Source: Ferrovibrio terrae_A (GTDB lineage Bacteria; Pseudomonadota; Alphaproteobacteria; Ferrovibrionales; Ferrovibrionaceae). Taken from it: a stretch of 64,000 nucleotides of DNA. Shown here piece after piece: positions 49,969-59,265 of this stretch (positions are counted from its first letter, which is position 1; every line of letters starts with the position of its first letter). A program made the position numbers and the translations under genes. Under the pieces are notes generated by a model. That model did no database searches. It worked only from the letters and a program-made list of their open reading frames with translations, and was not told where the DNA came from. Location: the NCBI RefSeq assembly GCF_943372915.1, contig NZ_CALSAN010000013.1, forward strand, positions 62,001 through 126,000, given 5' to 3'.

Positions 49969-52251
49969 TCAGCTCCAGTCTGCCGGCTTGACCAGGACCG
50001 GGCGCTCGTAATCGTAATTCAGTTCGCTGTAGCCGTATTTTCGATAGCCCTTCGGGTCGACCCGGGTCATCACCACGCCAGCAATATCGGCCTGCACCTC
50101 GATCAGGTCTTTCAGGGCTTCCATCACGGCATCGCGCTTGGTGTCGCCCCAACGCACCATGAAGGCCACCTTGTCCACCATGCGAGACAAGGTCAGAACT
50201 TCGGCACCAACCAGAACAGGCGCCGTATCCAGCATGATCATGTCATAACGTGGCGCCAGAGCCTGCAGGATCATCTTCATGCGATCGGTGGTCAGATAGC
50301 GCATGGCCTGCGGTGAAAAGACGCCGGCCGGAATGATATCCACCCCGGACAGAGTATCGGTGAAGATACAATCATCGACGCTTTGCGGTTGATCGCACAG
50401 CAATTCAGCCAGACCATTGCGATTCTGACACTGGAACAGTTTGTGCAGGCGTGGATTGCGCCAGTCGCAATCGATTATCAGGATGCGGCGGCCATGGCTG
50501 GCCAGCATGCGCCCCAGCGAACCGACCAGCACGGACTTGCCTTCACCCGGCACCGCCGAGCCGAACAGTACCGTTTTTGGTGACTGCGCCGCCTCAGACA
50601 GCTCAAGCCCTATATGCAGCTTGCGCAGCGCCTCGCTGTAAGGCGACACCGGCTTGCGCAATACATGGGCGATCGGCGTCATGCTGCCACGCAAGGTCGG
50701 CACCATGGCCAGCACCGGCAGCCCGGTCATCGATTCGATCTGGTCGCTGCGGCGGAAGGTGCGGTCAACGCCCTCACGCAACAGTGCATAGGCCATGCCG
50801 ATCAGCATGCCTGCGACAGACCCCAGGAAAACCAGCAGGGTCTTGGGCGGGAAGCCGGGCCGCGATGGCGGTGCGGCAGCCGAGATCAGCTTGGCATTCG
50901 GTTTCTGCAACTGCTCCTGGCCAATAGTCTCCTTGGCCCGGCTCATCATCTGCTCAAGCAGATTGCGATTCACCGTGGCCTCACGCTCCAGTGCGTTGAG
51001 CCGGATCGACTTTTCATTCACGCCGCCAGCCTGGCCCTGCAACCGGTTGAAATTCTGCCGCAATGCTTCATAGCGCGCCGTGGTGGTGCGAGCTTCGTGA
51101 CGCAGGCTTTCAATAATGCGGCCGACCTCGGTATTCACCTTGCTGCGGATATCATTGATCTCGGCTTTGGTGCTGACCACACGCGGATGCTGTGGCCCCA
51201 GATTGCTGGTCAGATCAGCCAGGCGCCGCTCGGCTTCCGCCTGCTGGCCCTTGAGCTGCTGCACCAGCGGCGACTGCAAGACCTGCGGTACGCTCTGATT
51301 GTCCACACCACTGCGCCGCAGCGCCTGGGCCTCGCCCAGACGGGCATCGGTTTCAGCCTTGGCGGTCTGTGCCACGATCAGCTGGGTGTTCAGTTCGGTC
51401 AGTTGCTGCGCCGTTACCCCGACACTGGCACCCTGGTAGAGATTGTTTTCGCGGCGATAGGACTCGACCGCCTGATCCGATTTCTCGACCTGCTCGCGCA
51501 ACGTGGCAATACGGTCAGTGAGGAACTTCTCGACCTCCTCACCCGCCTCGACCTTGTCGCTGCGCTGGCGTGCCAGATACACCTCGCTGAAGCCGTTGGC
51601 GATGGCCGCGGCCGTGTCCGGGGCAACCGAGCGCGCTTCGATATTCAATACATGCGAGCGGCCCAGTGTGGTGACGTCCAGCTTGGCCAAAAGGGTATCG
51701 ATGATGGCGTTAAGGTTCTGCTCGGCCCGTACCTCGGGCGACACGGCCCCCTGGAGCGCGGCTGCCTTCTGCCCTGGCATATAGGCGCGCACGGCGTCAG
51801 GCAGATATCGCATCGGGTCGAGATAACTCATCCAGTCAGGTTCTGGCCGCAGGGCCGGATTGAATTCCGGATTCTCGCTTAACTTCAACCTATCGATCAC
51901 CTGCCGCGCCACGTCACGCGACTGAATCACGTAGGCCTCGTTCTGGATGCGCTCGGCATCAGGACTGATATCGGCAATAATCGCCTCGATATTCAGTGCC
52001 CGCGCCACCGGCACGCCCACCAGCACCCGCGCATTGGCGATGTAATGAGATGGAATCTGCCGTGCCACCAATACGGCAATGACCGTGAAGAACAGCGTGC
52101 AGATAATTATGCTGCCCCGATGCCGCCAAATCTTGCGCATGGTATCAAAGAAATCGGATTCATTGCCCTGCGAAGGCACATAAACCGGCGGTGCCGCATA
52201 GGCCACAGGAGGCTGCATGGCGACCGGACGGAAGCGATCGGGAAGAGACAT
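49969..52251 (-). CDS. Polysaccharide co-polymerase/tyrosine autokinase (Wzc/ExoP type)
   Basis: A 760-residue inner-membrane protein that controls polymer length and export. An N-terminal Wzz domain with a transmembrane helix (IIICTLFFTVIAVLVA), a long periplasmic coiled coil, and a second helix (TLLVFLGSVAGMLIGMAYAL) precede the BY-kinase: Walker A SAVPGEGKS (about 564-573), Walker A' ILIIDCDWRNP, Walker B YDMIMLDTAPVL. The C-terminus holds the tyrosine cluster GYRKYGYSELNYDYERP for autophosphorylation. Start and wza stop share one base (TGATG). Confidence 0.94.
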   Translation of the reverse strand: MSLPDRFRPVAMQPPVAYAAPPVYVPSQGNESDFFDTMRKIWRHRGSIIICTLFFTVIAVLVARQIPSHYIANARVLVGVPVARALNIEAIIADISPDAERIQNEAYVIQSRDVARQVIDRLKLSENPEFNPALRPEPDWMSYLDPMRYLPDAVRAYMPGQKAAALQGAVSPEVRAEQNLNAIIDTLLAKLDVTTLGRSHVLNIEARSVAPDTAAAIANGFSEVYLARQRSDKVEAGEEVEKFLTDRIATLREQVEKSDQAVESYRRENNLYQGASVGVTAQQLTELNTQLIVAQTAKAETDARLGEAQALRRSGVDNQSVPQVLQSPLVQQLKGQQAEAERRLADLTSNLGPQHPRVVSTKAEINDIRSKVNTEVGRIIESLRHEARTTTARYEALRQNFNRLQGQAGGVNEKSIRLNALEREATVNRNLLEQMMSRAKETIGQEQLQKPNAKLISAAAPPSRPGFPPKTLLVFLGSVAGMLIGMAYALLREGVDRTFRRSDQIESMTGLPVLAMVPTLRGSMTPIAHVLRKPVSPYSEALRKLHIGLELSEAAQSPKTVLFGSAVPGEGKSVLVGSLGRMLASHGRRILIIDCDWRNPRLHKLFQCQNRNGLAELLCDQPQSVDDCIFTDTLSGVDIIPAGVFSPQAMRYLTTDRMKMILQALAPRYDMIMLDTAPVLVGAEVLTLSRMVDKVAFMVRWGDTKRDAVMEALKDLIEVQADIAGVVMTRVDPKGYRKYGYSELNYDYERPVLVKPADWS

Positions 52252-52907
52252 CAGAAATACCGCTCTCGGACGGTGATGATATCGCCCGGCAAGATGGTTG
52301 CTTCGGCACCGGAAGTGAGCTTGATCTTGGAACCATCCTCGCCCGTTCGGGTGACGTAGAAGGAACTTTCGCGGGCGCGATACGTGAATCCGCCGGCCAG
52401 AGCCACCGCATTCAGGACGGTCATGCCACTGACAAACGGGTAACTGCCCGGCGTGCGCACTTCACCTACGATGTAGAAAGGCCGGTAGGTGAGCACTTCC
52501 ACGCTGATACTCGGGTTCTTCAGGTATTCAGGCGACAGCTTGTCAATCAGGGCCTTTTCCAGGTCTGAAGCTGTAAGCCCACCCGCGCGCAGTTGCCCGA
52601 CCAGTGGGAAGGACATCTGCCCGCCACCATCAACTGCGTATTCACCGGTCAGTTCCGGCTGGCCAAAGACAGTTACACGGACACGATCACCCGAACCAAG
52701 CCGATAGCCTTCCGCTGCAGCAGAGGGCAACGCCGCACCTTGCGCCGGTGGTGTGCGATTGGCGCCGGCAGCAGCCTGCTGCTGCAGGCCGGGCTGCTGC
52801 GGTTGCGCCGTTATAGGCGCGGACAGCAGAATGACAGCCAGAAAAGCGGGCACGACCGCACAAAGCCTGGTCGCATGCAACACGTTGGAAGTGGCGTGGT
52901 TTTTCAT
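52251..52907 (-). CDS. Polysaccharide export outer-membrane protein (Wza family)
   Basis: A 218-residue exported protein with a signal peptide ending near ITAQ (no lipobox cysteine, unlike E. coli Wza). It contains the poly-export domain (YRLGSGDRVRVTVFGQPELTG, VDGGGQMSFPLVGQLRAGG) and one SLBB domain (VYIVGEV-like FYIVGEVRTPGSYPFVSG, NAVALAGGFTYRARES). It is shorter than Wza (about 380), lacking additional SLBB repeats and the C-terminal outer-membrane helix, as in many alphaproteobacterial exporters, so the beta-barrel encoded upstream may form the pore. The ATG at 52907 is the first in frame. Confidence 0.9.
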   Translation of the reverse strand: MKNHATSNVLHATRLCAVVPAFLAVILLSAPITAQPQQPGLQQQAAAGANRTPPAQGAALPSAAAEGYRLGSGDRVRVTVFGQPELTGEYAVDGGGQMSFPLVGQLRAGGLTASDLEKALIDKLSPEYLKNPSISVEVLTYRPFYIVGEVRTPGSYPFVSGMTVLNAVALAGGFTYRARESSFYVTRTGEDGSKIKLTSGAEATILPGDIITVRERYF

Positions 52908-53003
52908 GGCGGCACGTCTGTTGTTGACAGAGCGCACGGCGCCATACAGGCGCAAGCCTGGAACGGCCGTGCAGCATTACGCTAGCAACGGCCGTCCGGA
53001 ATA

Positions 53004-53020
53004 GGTGTGACCAAACAGAG
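53004..53020 (+). promoter_or_regulatory. Degenerate EPS motif copy upstream of wza
   Basis: GTGACCAAACAGAG (53007-53020) matches GTGATCAANCTGTG at 10 of 13 fixed positions and shares the preceding GGT with the copy at 36966. It lies 100 bp upstream of wza, in the same orientation relative to the gene as the strong copies. Weak alone; supported by position and orientation. Confidence 0.35.
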
Positions 53021-53049
53021 GTTTTACGACGGCAGAAAAGCCGGTTATC

Positions 53050-54333
53050 TCACAGATGACTGCTGAGCCGCAGCATCACCACATTTTCGTCAAAATCGCT
53101 GTTGGAGACACTCGACTCACGGCTGCGATAGCCATATCCGCCCGAAAGGCTGAAATTGCGATTGATCAGGTATTTCGCACCCAGCCCGGCCAAATAGTAA
53201 TCGTCGTTGCGCGAAATACCCTGGAAATCGTCATTCTGGTACCCCAGGGATGCAGTCAAAATCAGATTGCGCAGCAACTCGTGATCGGCACGCAGCTCCG
53301 CCTTGGTCTGGAAATAGCCGGGCGAGCGTGCCTGCGTGGTTTCCTCGATATCGCGGTCGAGCGTGCCGGTGATGGTGGTCAGCCGGGTGACATTCCAGGT
53401 GACCTTGACGCCGCTGGCCCAGCCGTTGATCTCGCCCAGTCGCGCGTCGTCATAATCCTGGCGCCGGTAACCGGCATAGGCATCGAGAAAAATAAGGCCG
53501 GTCAGATCATACTCAGCACCTGCGGCAACCAGGTAGCCATCCGAGTCACGGTTGAAGCCGCCAGTCAGCTTGTCATAGTCGCGGGTGTTGTAGCTGGTAA
53601 GCAGATAAACCCGGCGCAACGGCGCGATCTCGTAGCCGGTCTTCAGGCTCATCTCATACTGGTCGCGATCACGACCGCTCTGATCGAGCACGGTGCCGGC
53701 GGCATTGCGCACATTGTCATATTCATACTGCTCGGCCTTGCCGTCGAGCCGGAAGGACAGGCGATTGAATTCCTTCTCGGCACCAAGATTGGCGCCGGTG
53801 ACGCTGTATTCGGTCGGCTCGGTGCCGCCCTGGTTGTCGGGCGAGGAGCGCGGTTCATGGCGCAACTGATAGCCGGCACCGGCAAACAGGCGGAAGTCAC
53901 GGAGCACATCAACGCGACCATCGGCAGACAGTGTGTAGTCGGTGAAATTTTCGCTGTTGTAATCGGCATAGCGCACGGCACGCGCATCGGCATGCAGATT
54001 GAGCGCGTGATTGTTCCAATTCGAGCGCAGATCGAGAGCCGGCTCGATCGAGGTGATGAAATCACTCTTCTCGTTCGTGCGCGTGGCATACACGTTACTG
54101 TTGTAGCTCTCCTGCAGGCCCAGTTCCGGATACAGCATGAAGCCGCCCAGCCGCACGCCAACCGGATCGTAATCCGGGCGACGACGATCGTTAACGGTCT
54201 CGCCGCGTTCCACCTCGGTCGGGCTTTGCGCATCCTGCGATGTGCGTGGTGGCGTCTGGGCTCCAGCCGCGACCGCAGAAAGCAACAAAGATGCCGACAA
54301 CATTGCAGTTGCCGCCCCGATACACTGCCGCAT
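53050..54333 (-). CDS. Outer-membrane beta-barrel protein of the exopolysaccharide locus
   Basis: A 427-residue exported protein: signal peptide 1-25 (...VAAGAQ), a short disordered region, then alternating amphipathic strands typical of an outer-membrane barrel, starting at LGGFMLYPELGLQESYNSNVY and ending LRLSSHL. The strand pattern and aromatic girdles resemble the outer membrane beta-barrel family linked with polysaccharide export. It directly precedes wza, 142 bp apart, and probably forms the secretion pore or a polymer-binding channel. AAGGA precedes the ATG. Confidence 0.82.
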   Translation of the reverse strand: MRQCIGAATAMLSASLLLSAVAAGAQTPPRTSQDAQSPTEVERGETVNDRRRPDYDPVGVRLGGFMLYPELGLQESYNSNVYATRTNEKSDFITSIEPALDLRSNWNNHALNLHADARAVRYADYNSENFTDYTLSADGRVDVLRDFRLFAGAGYQLRHEPRSSPDNQGGTEPTEYSVTGANLGAEKEFNRLSFRLDGKAEQYEYDNVRNAAGTVLDQSGRDRDQYEMSLKTGYEIAPLRRVYLLTSYNTRDYDKLTGGFNRDSDGYLVAAGAEYDLTGLIFLDAYAGYRRQDYDDARLGEINGWASGVKVTWNVTRLTTITGTLDRDIEETTQARSPGYFQTKAELRADHELLRNLILTASLGYQNDDFQGISRNDDYYLAGLGAKYLINRNFSLSGGYGYRSRESSVSNSDFDENVVMLRLSSHL

Positions 54334-54373
54334 CAGCCGAGTCCTTCACCAAATCCGGTTGAATTCTCGACAC

Positions 54374-55384
54374 TTATACCATGACTTGCTGCCCAGCGTG
54401 AGCCCGTTGCTGCCAGGCCCAGGCCGAAGACACCATCTGTTCGAGGGTGGAATGCGGGGTCTGCCATCCCAGCAATTGCCGCGCGCGGGAGGAATCAGCC
54501 AGCAGAATGGCAGGATCGCCCGGTCGCGGCGGCTCCAGCCGCACTGGAATAACGGCCCCGGTGATCCTGCGCGCCACCTCGATCACCTCACGTACCGTGG
54601 TTCCAGTACCATTTCCCAGGTTAAAGGCATGTGCGCCGACCGAGTTGTCGAGATAGTGCAGGGCCAGCACATGGGCCCGGGCGAGATCGGAAACATGGAT
54701 ATAGTCGCGAATGCATGTGCCATCCCTGGTGGGATAGTCTTCGCCATAAATCGCGACAGAATGGCGCTTGCCGGCCGCAGCCTCCAACACCAGCGGAATC
54801 AGATGGGTTTCCACCGGATGGGCTTCGCCGATCTCGCCGCCGGCATCGGCACCGGCCGCATTGAAATAGCGCAGCGAGACGGAATGCAGATTGTAGGCGC
54901 GTGCGTAATCCTGCAGCACACGCTCGATCATCTGCTTGCTGGTGCCATACGGGTTAACCGGCTGCTGCGGATGGGCCTCTGGCATTGGCGTCATTTCGGG
55001 TTCACCGTAGACAGCGGCGCTGGACGAAAACACGATCTGTTCGATGCCGTTGCGCCGCATGGCGTCCAGCAACCCGATACTGCCGCTTACATTGTTCAGA
55101 TAATATTGCGCCGGATCACGGACCGACTCACTGACCACGATCAGGCCAGCCAGATGGATCACCGCGGCGGGCTTGTATTTGCGCATCACCTCGTCAAGTC
55201 GCGCCGCATCGATCAGGTCTCCGCCTTCCAGCGGACCCCAGCGTACTGCCCAGGAATGGCCAGCGCAGAGATTGTCATAGGTCACCGGCAGATAGCCGGC
55301 TTCGGCGACGGCTTTGCAAACATGGCTGCCGATATAGCCGGCACCGCCAGTTACCAGGATAGTCTGACTATCAGCAGCGACCAT
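54374..55384 (-). CDS. galE: UDP-glucose 4-epimerase
   Basis: A 336-residue SDR enzyme interconverting UDP-glucose and UDP-galactose. NAD-binding LVTGGAGYIGSHVCKAV, FSSSAAVYGEPEMTPMPE, the catalytic YGTSK in NPYGTSKQMIERVL, LRYFNAAGAD and GTCIRDYIHVSDLARAH are all canonical. The start MVAADSQTILVTGG is the one 11 residues into the open frame, directly before the Rossmann fold. It overlaps the manC stop by 14 bp. It supplies UDP-galactose to the glycosyltransferases of the locus. Confidence 0.95.
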   Translation of the reverse strand: MVAADSQTILVTGGAGYIGSHVCKAVAEAGYLPVTYDNLCAGHSWAVRWGPLEGGDLIDAARLDEVMRKYKPAAVIHLAGLIVVSESVRDPAQYYLNNVSGSIGLLDAMRRNGIEQIVFSSSAAVYGEPEMTPMPEAHPQQPVNPYGTSKQMIERVLQDYARAYNLHSVSLRYFNAAGADAGGEIGEAHPVETHLIPLVLEAAAGKRHSVAIYGEDYPTRDGTCIRDYIHVSDLARAHVLALHYLDNSVGAHAFNLGNGTGTTVREVIEVARRITGAVIPVRLEPPRPGDPAILLADSSRARQLLGWQTPHSTLEQMVSSAWAWQQRAHAGQQVMV

Positions 55385-56834
55385 AGCTATCCACCAGGCG
55401 CACGATGTCATCCTCACCCAGATAAGAGCCGGACTGCACTTCGATCAGATGCAGCGGCAGCTTGCCGGGATTTTCCAACCGATGCGCGGCGCCGATCGGG
55501 ATATAGACCGACTCATTCTCGCGCAGCAGAAGGCTTTCCTCGTCACGTTGCACCAGCGCGGTGCCATGCACCACGACCCAGTGCTCAGCGCGATGATAAT
55601 GCTTCTGCAGGCTCAGCTTGGCGCCGGGCTTCACGGTCAGCCGCTTGACCTGGAAGCGATCCCCGGCATCGACAGAGCGATAACTGCCCCAGGGGCGATA
55701 ACAGGTGCTGTGCGACACCGACTCAGATCTGTTGCGCTGCTTCAATTGCTCGACCACGCGAGATACCTCGTCGACGCGGTCAGCCCTGGCAACCAGCACC
55801 GCATCATCGGTCGAGATCACCACAATATCGTCGAGGCCGATCACGGCCAGCAGCTTGTCCTCCGTGCGCAGATATGAGTTGTGCGAGTCGCGCACCACGA
55901 CATCACCACAGATCACATTGCCATCCCCATCGCTCGGCGATGATTCGCGCATCGCCTTCCACGAACCAAGATCGCTCCAGGCCATATCCACCGGCACGAC
56001 GGCAGCATGCCTGGTATGTTCCATCACTGCATGGTCGATTGATAAGGCTGCTGCCATACCGAAGGCGCCGGCATCCAGCCGGAAGAAGCCAAGATCTTCA
56101 CAGCCCTTGTCCACGGCCAGTTGGCAGGCGTCGTAAATCTCAGGATGCAGGCGCTGCAGTTCTTCGAGATACCGCTTTGCCGACAGCAGGAAGATACCGC
56201 TGTTCCAGAAGTAACCGCCGCTTTTGACATACTGCGCCGCAGTGGCGATATCAGGTTTTTCGACGAAACGGTCGACCCTGCGCACATGATCGGACTGCGC
56301 CAGCATTGGACCGATCTTGATATAACCATAACCGGGCTCCGGCCGATCGGGCTGAATACCAAAGGTCACCAGATGCCCATCGGTAGCAGCCACCAGGCCT
56401 GCCTGAATGGCGCGGTGCAACTCCTCGGGCGCGCCAATGGCATGATCAGCCGGCTGCACCAGCATGATGGCATCGGGATCCCGCGCGATCAGCCACAGGG
56501 CAACGGCGGCCAGCGCCGGCGCAGTGTTGCGCGCCACAGGCTCGAGCAGAATCTGCTGCGGCTCGACACCGAGTTCACGCAGCTGATCATCAATCAGAAA
56601 GCGATGCTCGTCATTGCAGATGACGATCGGGGCGCTAAAACCAAGATCAGTGCTGTTCCGCTGCGCGGTCTCCTGCAGCAGGCTGTGTTTTGACATCAGC
56701 GGCAGCAGCTGTTTCGGGAAAGCCGAGCGCGAGAGCGGCCATAAACGCGTGCCAGAACCACCGGCGAGAATGACCGGATGAATGCGGAATGCGCCCTGCT
56801 CGAGAGTGCGGCTTGATTCTATGACGGCATTCAT
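55371..56834 (-). CDS. manC: Bifunctional mannose-1-phosphate guanylyltransferase/mannose-6-phosphate isomerase
   Basis: A 487-residue two-domain enzyme. The N-terminal pyrophosphorylase has ILAGGSGTRLWPLSRSAFPKQ and FVEKPDIATA (sugar-phosphate binding); the C-terminal cupin isomerase has RPWGSYRSVDAGDRFQVKR, KLSLQKHYHRAEHWVVVHGTA and GAAHRLENPGK with the zinc-binding His/Glu residues. It makes mannose-1-P available as GDP-mannose for Gmd/Fcl. The ATG at 56834 has GAGG upstream; the motif at 56893-56916 lies 62 bp upstream. It starts the manC-galE-barrel-wza run. Confidence 0.95.
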   Translation of the reverse strand: MNAVIESSRTLEQGAFRIHPVILAGGSGTRLWPLSRSAFPKQLLPLMSKHSLLQETAQRNSTDLGFSAPIVICNDEHRFLIDDQLRELGVEPQQILLEPVARNTAPALAAVALWLIARDPDAIMLVQPADHAIGAPEELHRAIQAGLVAATDGHLVTFGIQPDRPEPGYGYIKIGPMLAQSDHVRRVDRFVEKPDIATAAQYVKSGGYFWNSGIFLLSAKRYLEELQRLHPEIYDACQLAVDKGCEDLGFFRLDAGAFGMAAALSIDHAVMEHTRHAAVVPVDMAWSDLGSWKAMRESSPSDGDGNVICGDVVVRDSHNSYLRTEDKLLAVIGLDDIVVISTDDAVLVARADRVDEVSRVVEQLKQRNRSESVSHSTCYRPWGSYRSVDAGDRFQVKRLTVKPGAKLSLQKHYHRAEHWVVVHGTALVQRDEESLLLRENESVYIPIGAAHRLENPGKLPLHLIEVQSGSYLGEDDIVRLVDSYGRC

Positions 56835-56892
56835 AGTCGACCTCGTGGCTGCATGAACTGCCATCGACTATGTCGGCAGGCCCCGTCATGGG

Positions 56893-56916
56893 CCAGTGAT
56901 CAAGCTGTGTTTGACC
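56893..56916 (+). promoter_or_regulatory. EPS motif copy 3 (GTGATCAAGCTGTG, extended)
   Basis: The 14-mer occupies 56896-56909, flanked by CCA and, after three bases, GACC exactly as in the copy at 37052-37075 on the other strand. It is 62 bp upstream of manC, between the histidine kinase stop and manC, in the same orientation relative to the gene as the other two copies. Confidence 0.62.
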
Positions 56917-56936
56917 AAGAGCTAAAACGAAGCCAC

Positions 56937-58529
56937 TCAACGTGAATGTGGCAAAATTATGCGGATGCTCAAACCACCGCCAATTCTGTTGACTGCACTG
57001 ATCGTGCCGCCAACCGCTTCAATATTCCGCCGCACAATCCACAGGCCGAGGCCGGCATGATTGGCACCTGTTGTTCCTGCCGGCATGAGTTGGTCGCGCT
57101 GCCCCTTGGGCCGCAGTGAGAAGTAGCGATCAAAAATATGCTCGACCTTGCGTGGATCAATCCCCGGACCCTCATCATCCACATGCAGGTGAATGCTGTC
57201 GCCTTCGCGGAACAGATAGACCGCCACCGTTCCACCCGGCGGCGAGAAGCTGATCGCGTTATCGAGAATATTCTCGAACACGATATCGATCACGCCCTGC
57301 GCGGCCCGCACTGTCGCCTGTTCCTCCAGCGTGCGAATCAAGCGCAGGTTCCGCTCGGCCAGGATTTCGCGGTATCGCAACAGCACATCAGCCACTACAC
57401 GGGTAAGATCGATCTGCGGGCGCGGTGCATCAATCAGGTCTGCGGTGTTGAAATCGAGCCGCTGGGTGGCATTCACCAGCATATTCAGACGACCAAGCGA
57501 GGATTCGATCAAGCTCACCGCCCGGAGGGCGCGCGGATTGTCCGCGGGCAGGATGCGCTTGATCGGCTCCAGCGAGGCCTGGATCGTGCTGAGCGGCCCC
57601 TTGAAGGAATGAGCATTGTCTTCGGCGGTCTGGCGGATATCCTGCGCGATGGTGCGCAGATCGCGTACCAGATGGTCGAAGTCCATTGCCACGCTGGTCA
57701 GTTCTGGCACGACATTACGGTCCGTGAAGGAGTATTCCGTCATGCGGCCCTGGCGGATTTCGCGCGCAACCTTGCGGAAATGATGCAGGCTGCGCCACAC
57801 ACTCAGTGCGATCAGGATCGCCAACAGGGCAAAGGCGAAGTAGATCGCTGCTGCAATACGGATTTCACGGGTCTGCCAATAGGACCGGCCAATCGAGATG
57901 TTGAGGAATTCCGTGGTCGGATGCGCCGAAATCAGCACCCAGCAACCCCAGCGCGACTGGATCGGCAACACCGATGTCATGATTTCCTCATGACCATCGG
58001 GCTGGCGGTAACGAATATCGATTGGCCTGTCCCAGGCACAGCTTTCCGCCAGCTGGCGCAGGATACCGCGTTCGGCGAGACCTTCCAGCTCAGCGCCGAT
58101 CTGGTCGAGCTGCGATTCCGGTGCCGAGGCGATGTAGTAGAAATTTCCGCCACTCGGTGCATTGTTTGGGCGCAGCATCAGTTTTAGCAGAGTACGACCG
58201 TCATTGAAGCGTTCCAACTCAGCATTCAATGATTTATGCGGCGGCCCTTCCGGCCGGTTGAGTATGGGTGTCAGGGCCTGCGCGATCAGCCAGCTCCGCT
58301 GCTGGATGCCGCGACTTACAAGTTCGCGCCGCTGCTTGTCGGCCGCCTCGAACTGCCCATAAAGGACAATCGGCAACGCAACGAACACCGCGATCAACGC
58401 AACGAGCTTTATCGTCAGCGACGCACTGAAACGACGAGTGCGCCGGATGACATCACTCTGCGATGACTGGAGCGCCACGCCAACGGTATCCGAAGGCGAG
58501 GAAATTCTCGATTTCACCGAAGTCGGCAT
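56937..58529 (-). CDS. Sensor histidine kinase
   Basis: A 530-residue inner-membrane HisKA-type kinase. Two transmembrane helices (about 38-58 and 224-245) bracket a periplasmic domain; a HAMP linker follows, then the H-box AHSFKGPLSTI with H307, N-box ENILDNAISFSPPG, G1 DDEGPGID and G2 GLGLWIVRRN. The annotated ATG overlaps the response regulator by 77 bp and has no ribosome binding site; a GTG at 58475 (overlap 23 bp) is an alternative. With the regulator and lipoprotein upstream and manC downstream it probably governs exopolysaccharide production. Confidence 0.9.
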   Translation of the reverse strand: MPTSVKSRISSPSDTVGVALQSSQSDVIRRTRRFSASLTIKLVALIAVFVALPIVLYGQFEAADKQRRELVSRGIQQRSWLIAQALTPILNRPEGPPHKSLNAELERFNDGRTLLKLMLRPNNAPSGGNFYYIASAPESQLDQIGAELEGLAERGILRQLAESCAWDRPIDIRYRQPDGHEEIMTSVLPIQSRWGCWVLISAHPTTEFLNISIGRSYWQTREIRIAAAIYFAFALLAILIALSVWRSLHHFRKVAREIRQGRMTEYSFTDRNVVPELTSVAMDFDHLVRDLRTIAQDIRQTAEDNAHSFKGPLSTIQASLEPIKRILPADNPRALRAVSLIESSLGRLNMLVNATQRLDFNTADLIDAPRPQIDLTRVVADVLLRYREILAERNLRLIRTLEEQATVRAAQGVIDIVFENILDNAISFSPPGGTVAVYLFREGDSIHLHVDDEGPGIDPRKVEHIFDRYFSLRPKGQRDQLMPAGTTGANHAGLGLWIVRRNIEAVGGTISAVNRIGGGLSIRIILPHSR

Positions 58530-59265
58530 CTATGGCCCGGAACTTGTTGCGGATACGCTTGATGATCGACCTGACATTCGTGCGGTAACCGTCTTCCCCG
58601 GCGCCGGCAATAAAACCAGCGTGGTGAACACAGTCATAGATCGCACGATAGGTCATGTATTCGCCGACATTGCGCACCAACAGGTGGACAATGTTGAATT
58701 CGACGACCGTGAGGTTGATATCGGTACCGTGCCAGTAAGCCCGGCTGATCTGCGGCCGGATCTGCAATGCACCGCACTCGACCTGCTCTTCCTGCTGCTG
58801 TTCAGGCGGACGCTTTCCCGACTTCACGATCAGGTTCAGCCGTTTTGCCAGGATATTGGTGCCACGCGATTTGTTGACGAAATCCATCGCGCCACGATCC
58901 AGCGCCGCGTTCTCATATGAAGCCGCCAACATACCGGTAAGGAAAACGACCGGCACCATGATGCCGCGCCGCCGCGCCTGTCCCAGCAGGTCGAGCCCGG
59001 AAACCCCAGGCATGCGCCAGTCGAGCAGGATGACATCGCTGCTGGCGCCACTCCCGAAATACTCAAACATCGCACTCCCGTCACCGAAGCTGACGACATC
59101 GAAGCCGAGATCGTTCAACTCGGCACCCACCGCCTCGCGGTAGTCGTCGTCGTCATCGACCAGAACGACCTTGATACCATCGCCGCGGGCGACTGCATCA
59201 TCGGGTCCGGGCACCGGAGCGTAGGCCGGCGATACACTGGCGCCTTCCCTGTTCAGTACCGTCAT
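58453..59265 (-). CDS. OmpR-family response regulator
   Basis: A 270-residue regulator. A disordered 30-residue leader precedes the receiver domain (VVLVDDDDDYREAV, phosphoacceptor D82 in LLDWRMPG, T110, K132 in FVNKSRG); a PP/QQ-rich linker leads to a winged-helix domain (INLTVVEFNIVHLLVRN, YRTNVRSIIKRIRNKFR, GYRWRG), a ChvI-like type found in alphaproteobacteria. The ATG at 59265 is chosen because GAGG lies nine bases upstream; it overlaps the lipoprotein gene by 68 bp. It is the best local candidate to bind the repeated motif. Confidence 0.92.
   Translation of the reverse strand: MTVLNREGASVSPAYAPVPGPDDAVARGDGIKVVLVDDDDDYREAVGAELNDLGFDVVSFGDGSAMFEYFGSGASSDVILLDWRMPGVSGLDLLGQARRRGIMVPVVFLTGMLAASYENAALDRGAMDFVNKSRGTNILAKRLNLIVKSGKRPPEQQQEEQVECGALQIRPQISRAYWHGTDINLTVVEFNIVHLLVRNVGEYMTYRAIYDCVHHAGFIAGAGEDGYRTNVRSIIKRIRNKFRAIDADFGEIENFLAFGYRWRGAPVIAE

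Noticed and set aside
52908..52955. Longer Wza with a TTG start
   Set aside because: The added residues are Arg-rich and precede a normal signal peptide that begins at the ATG.
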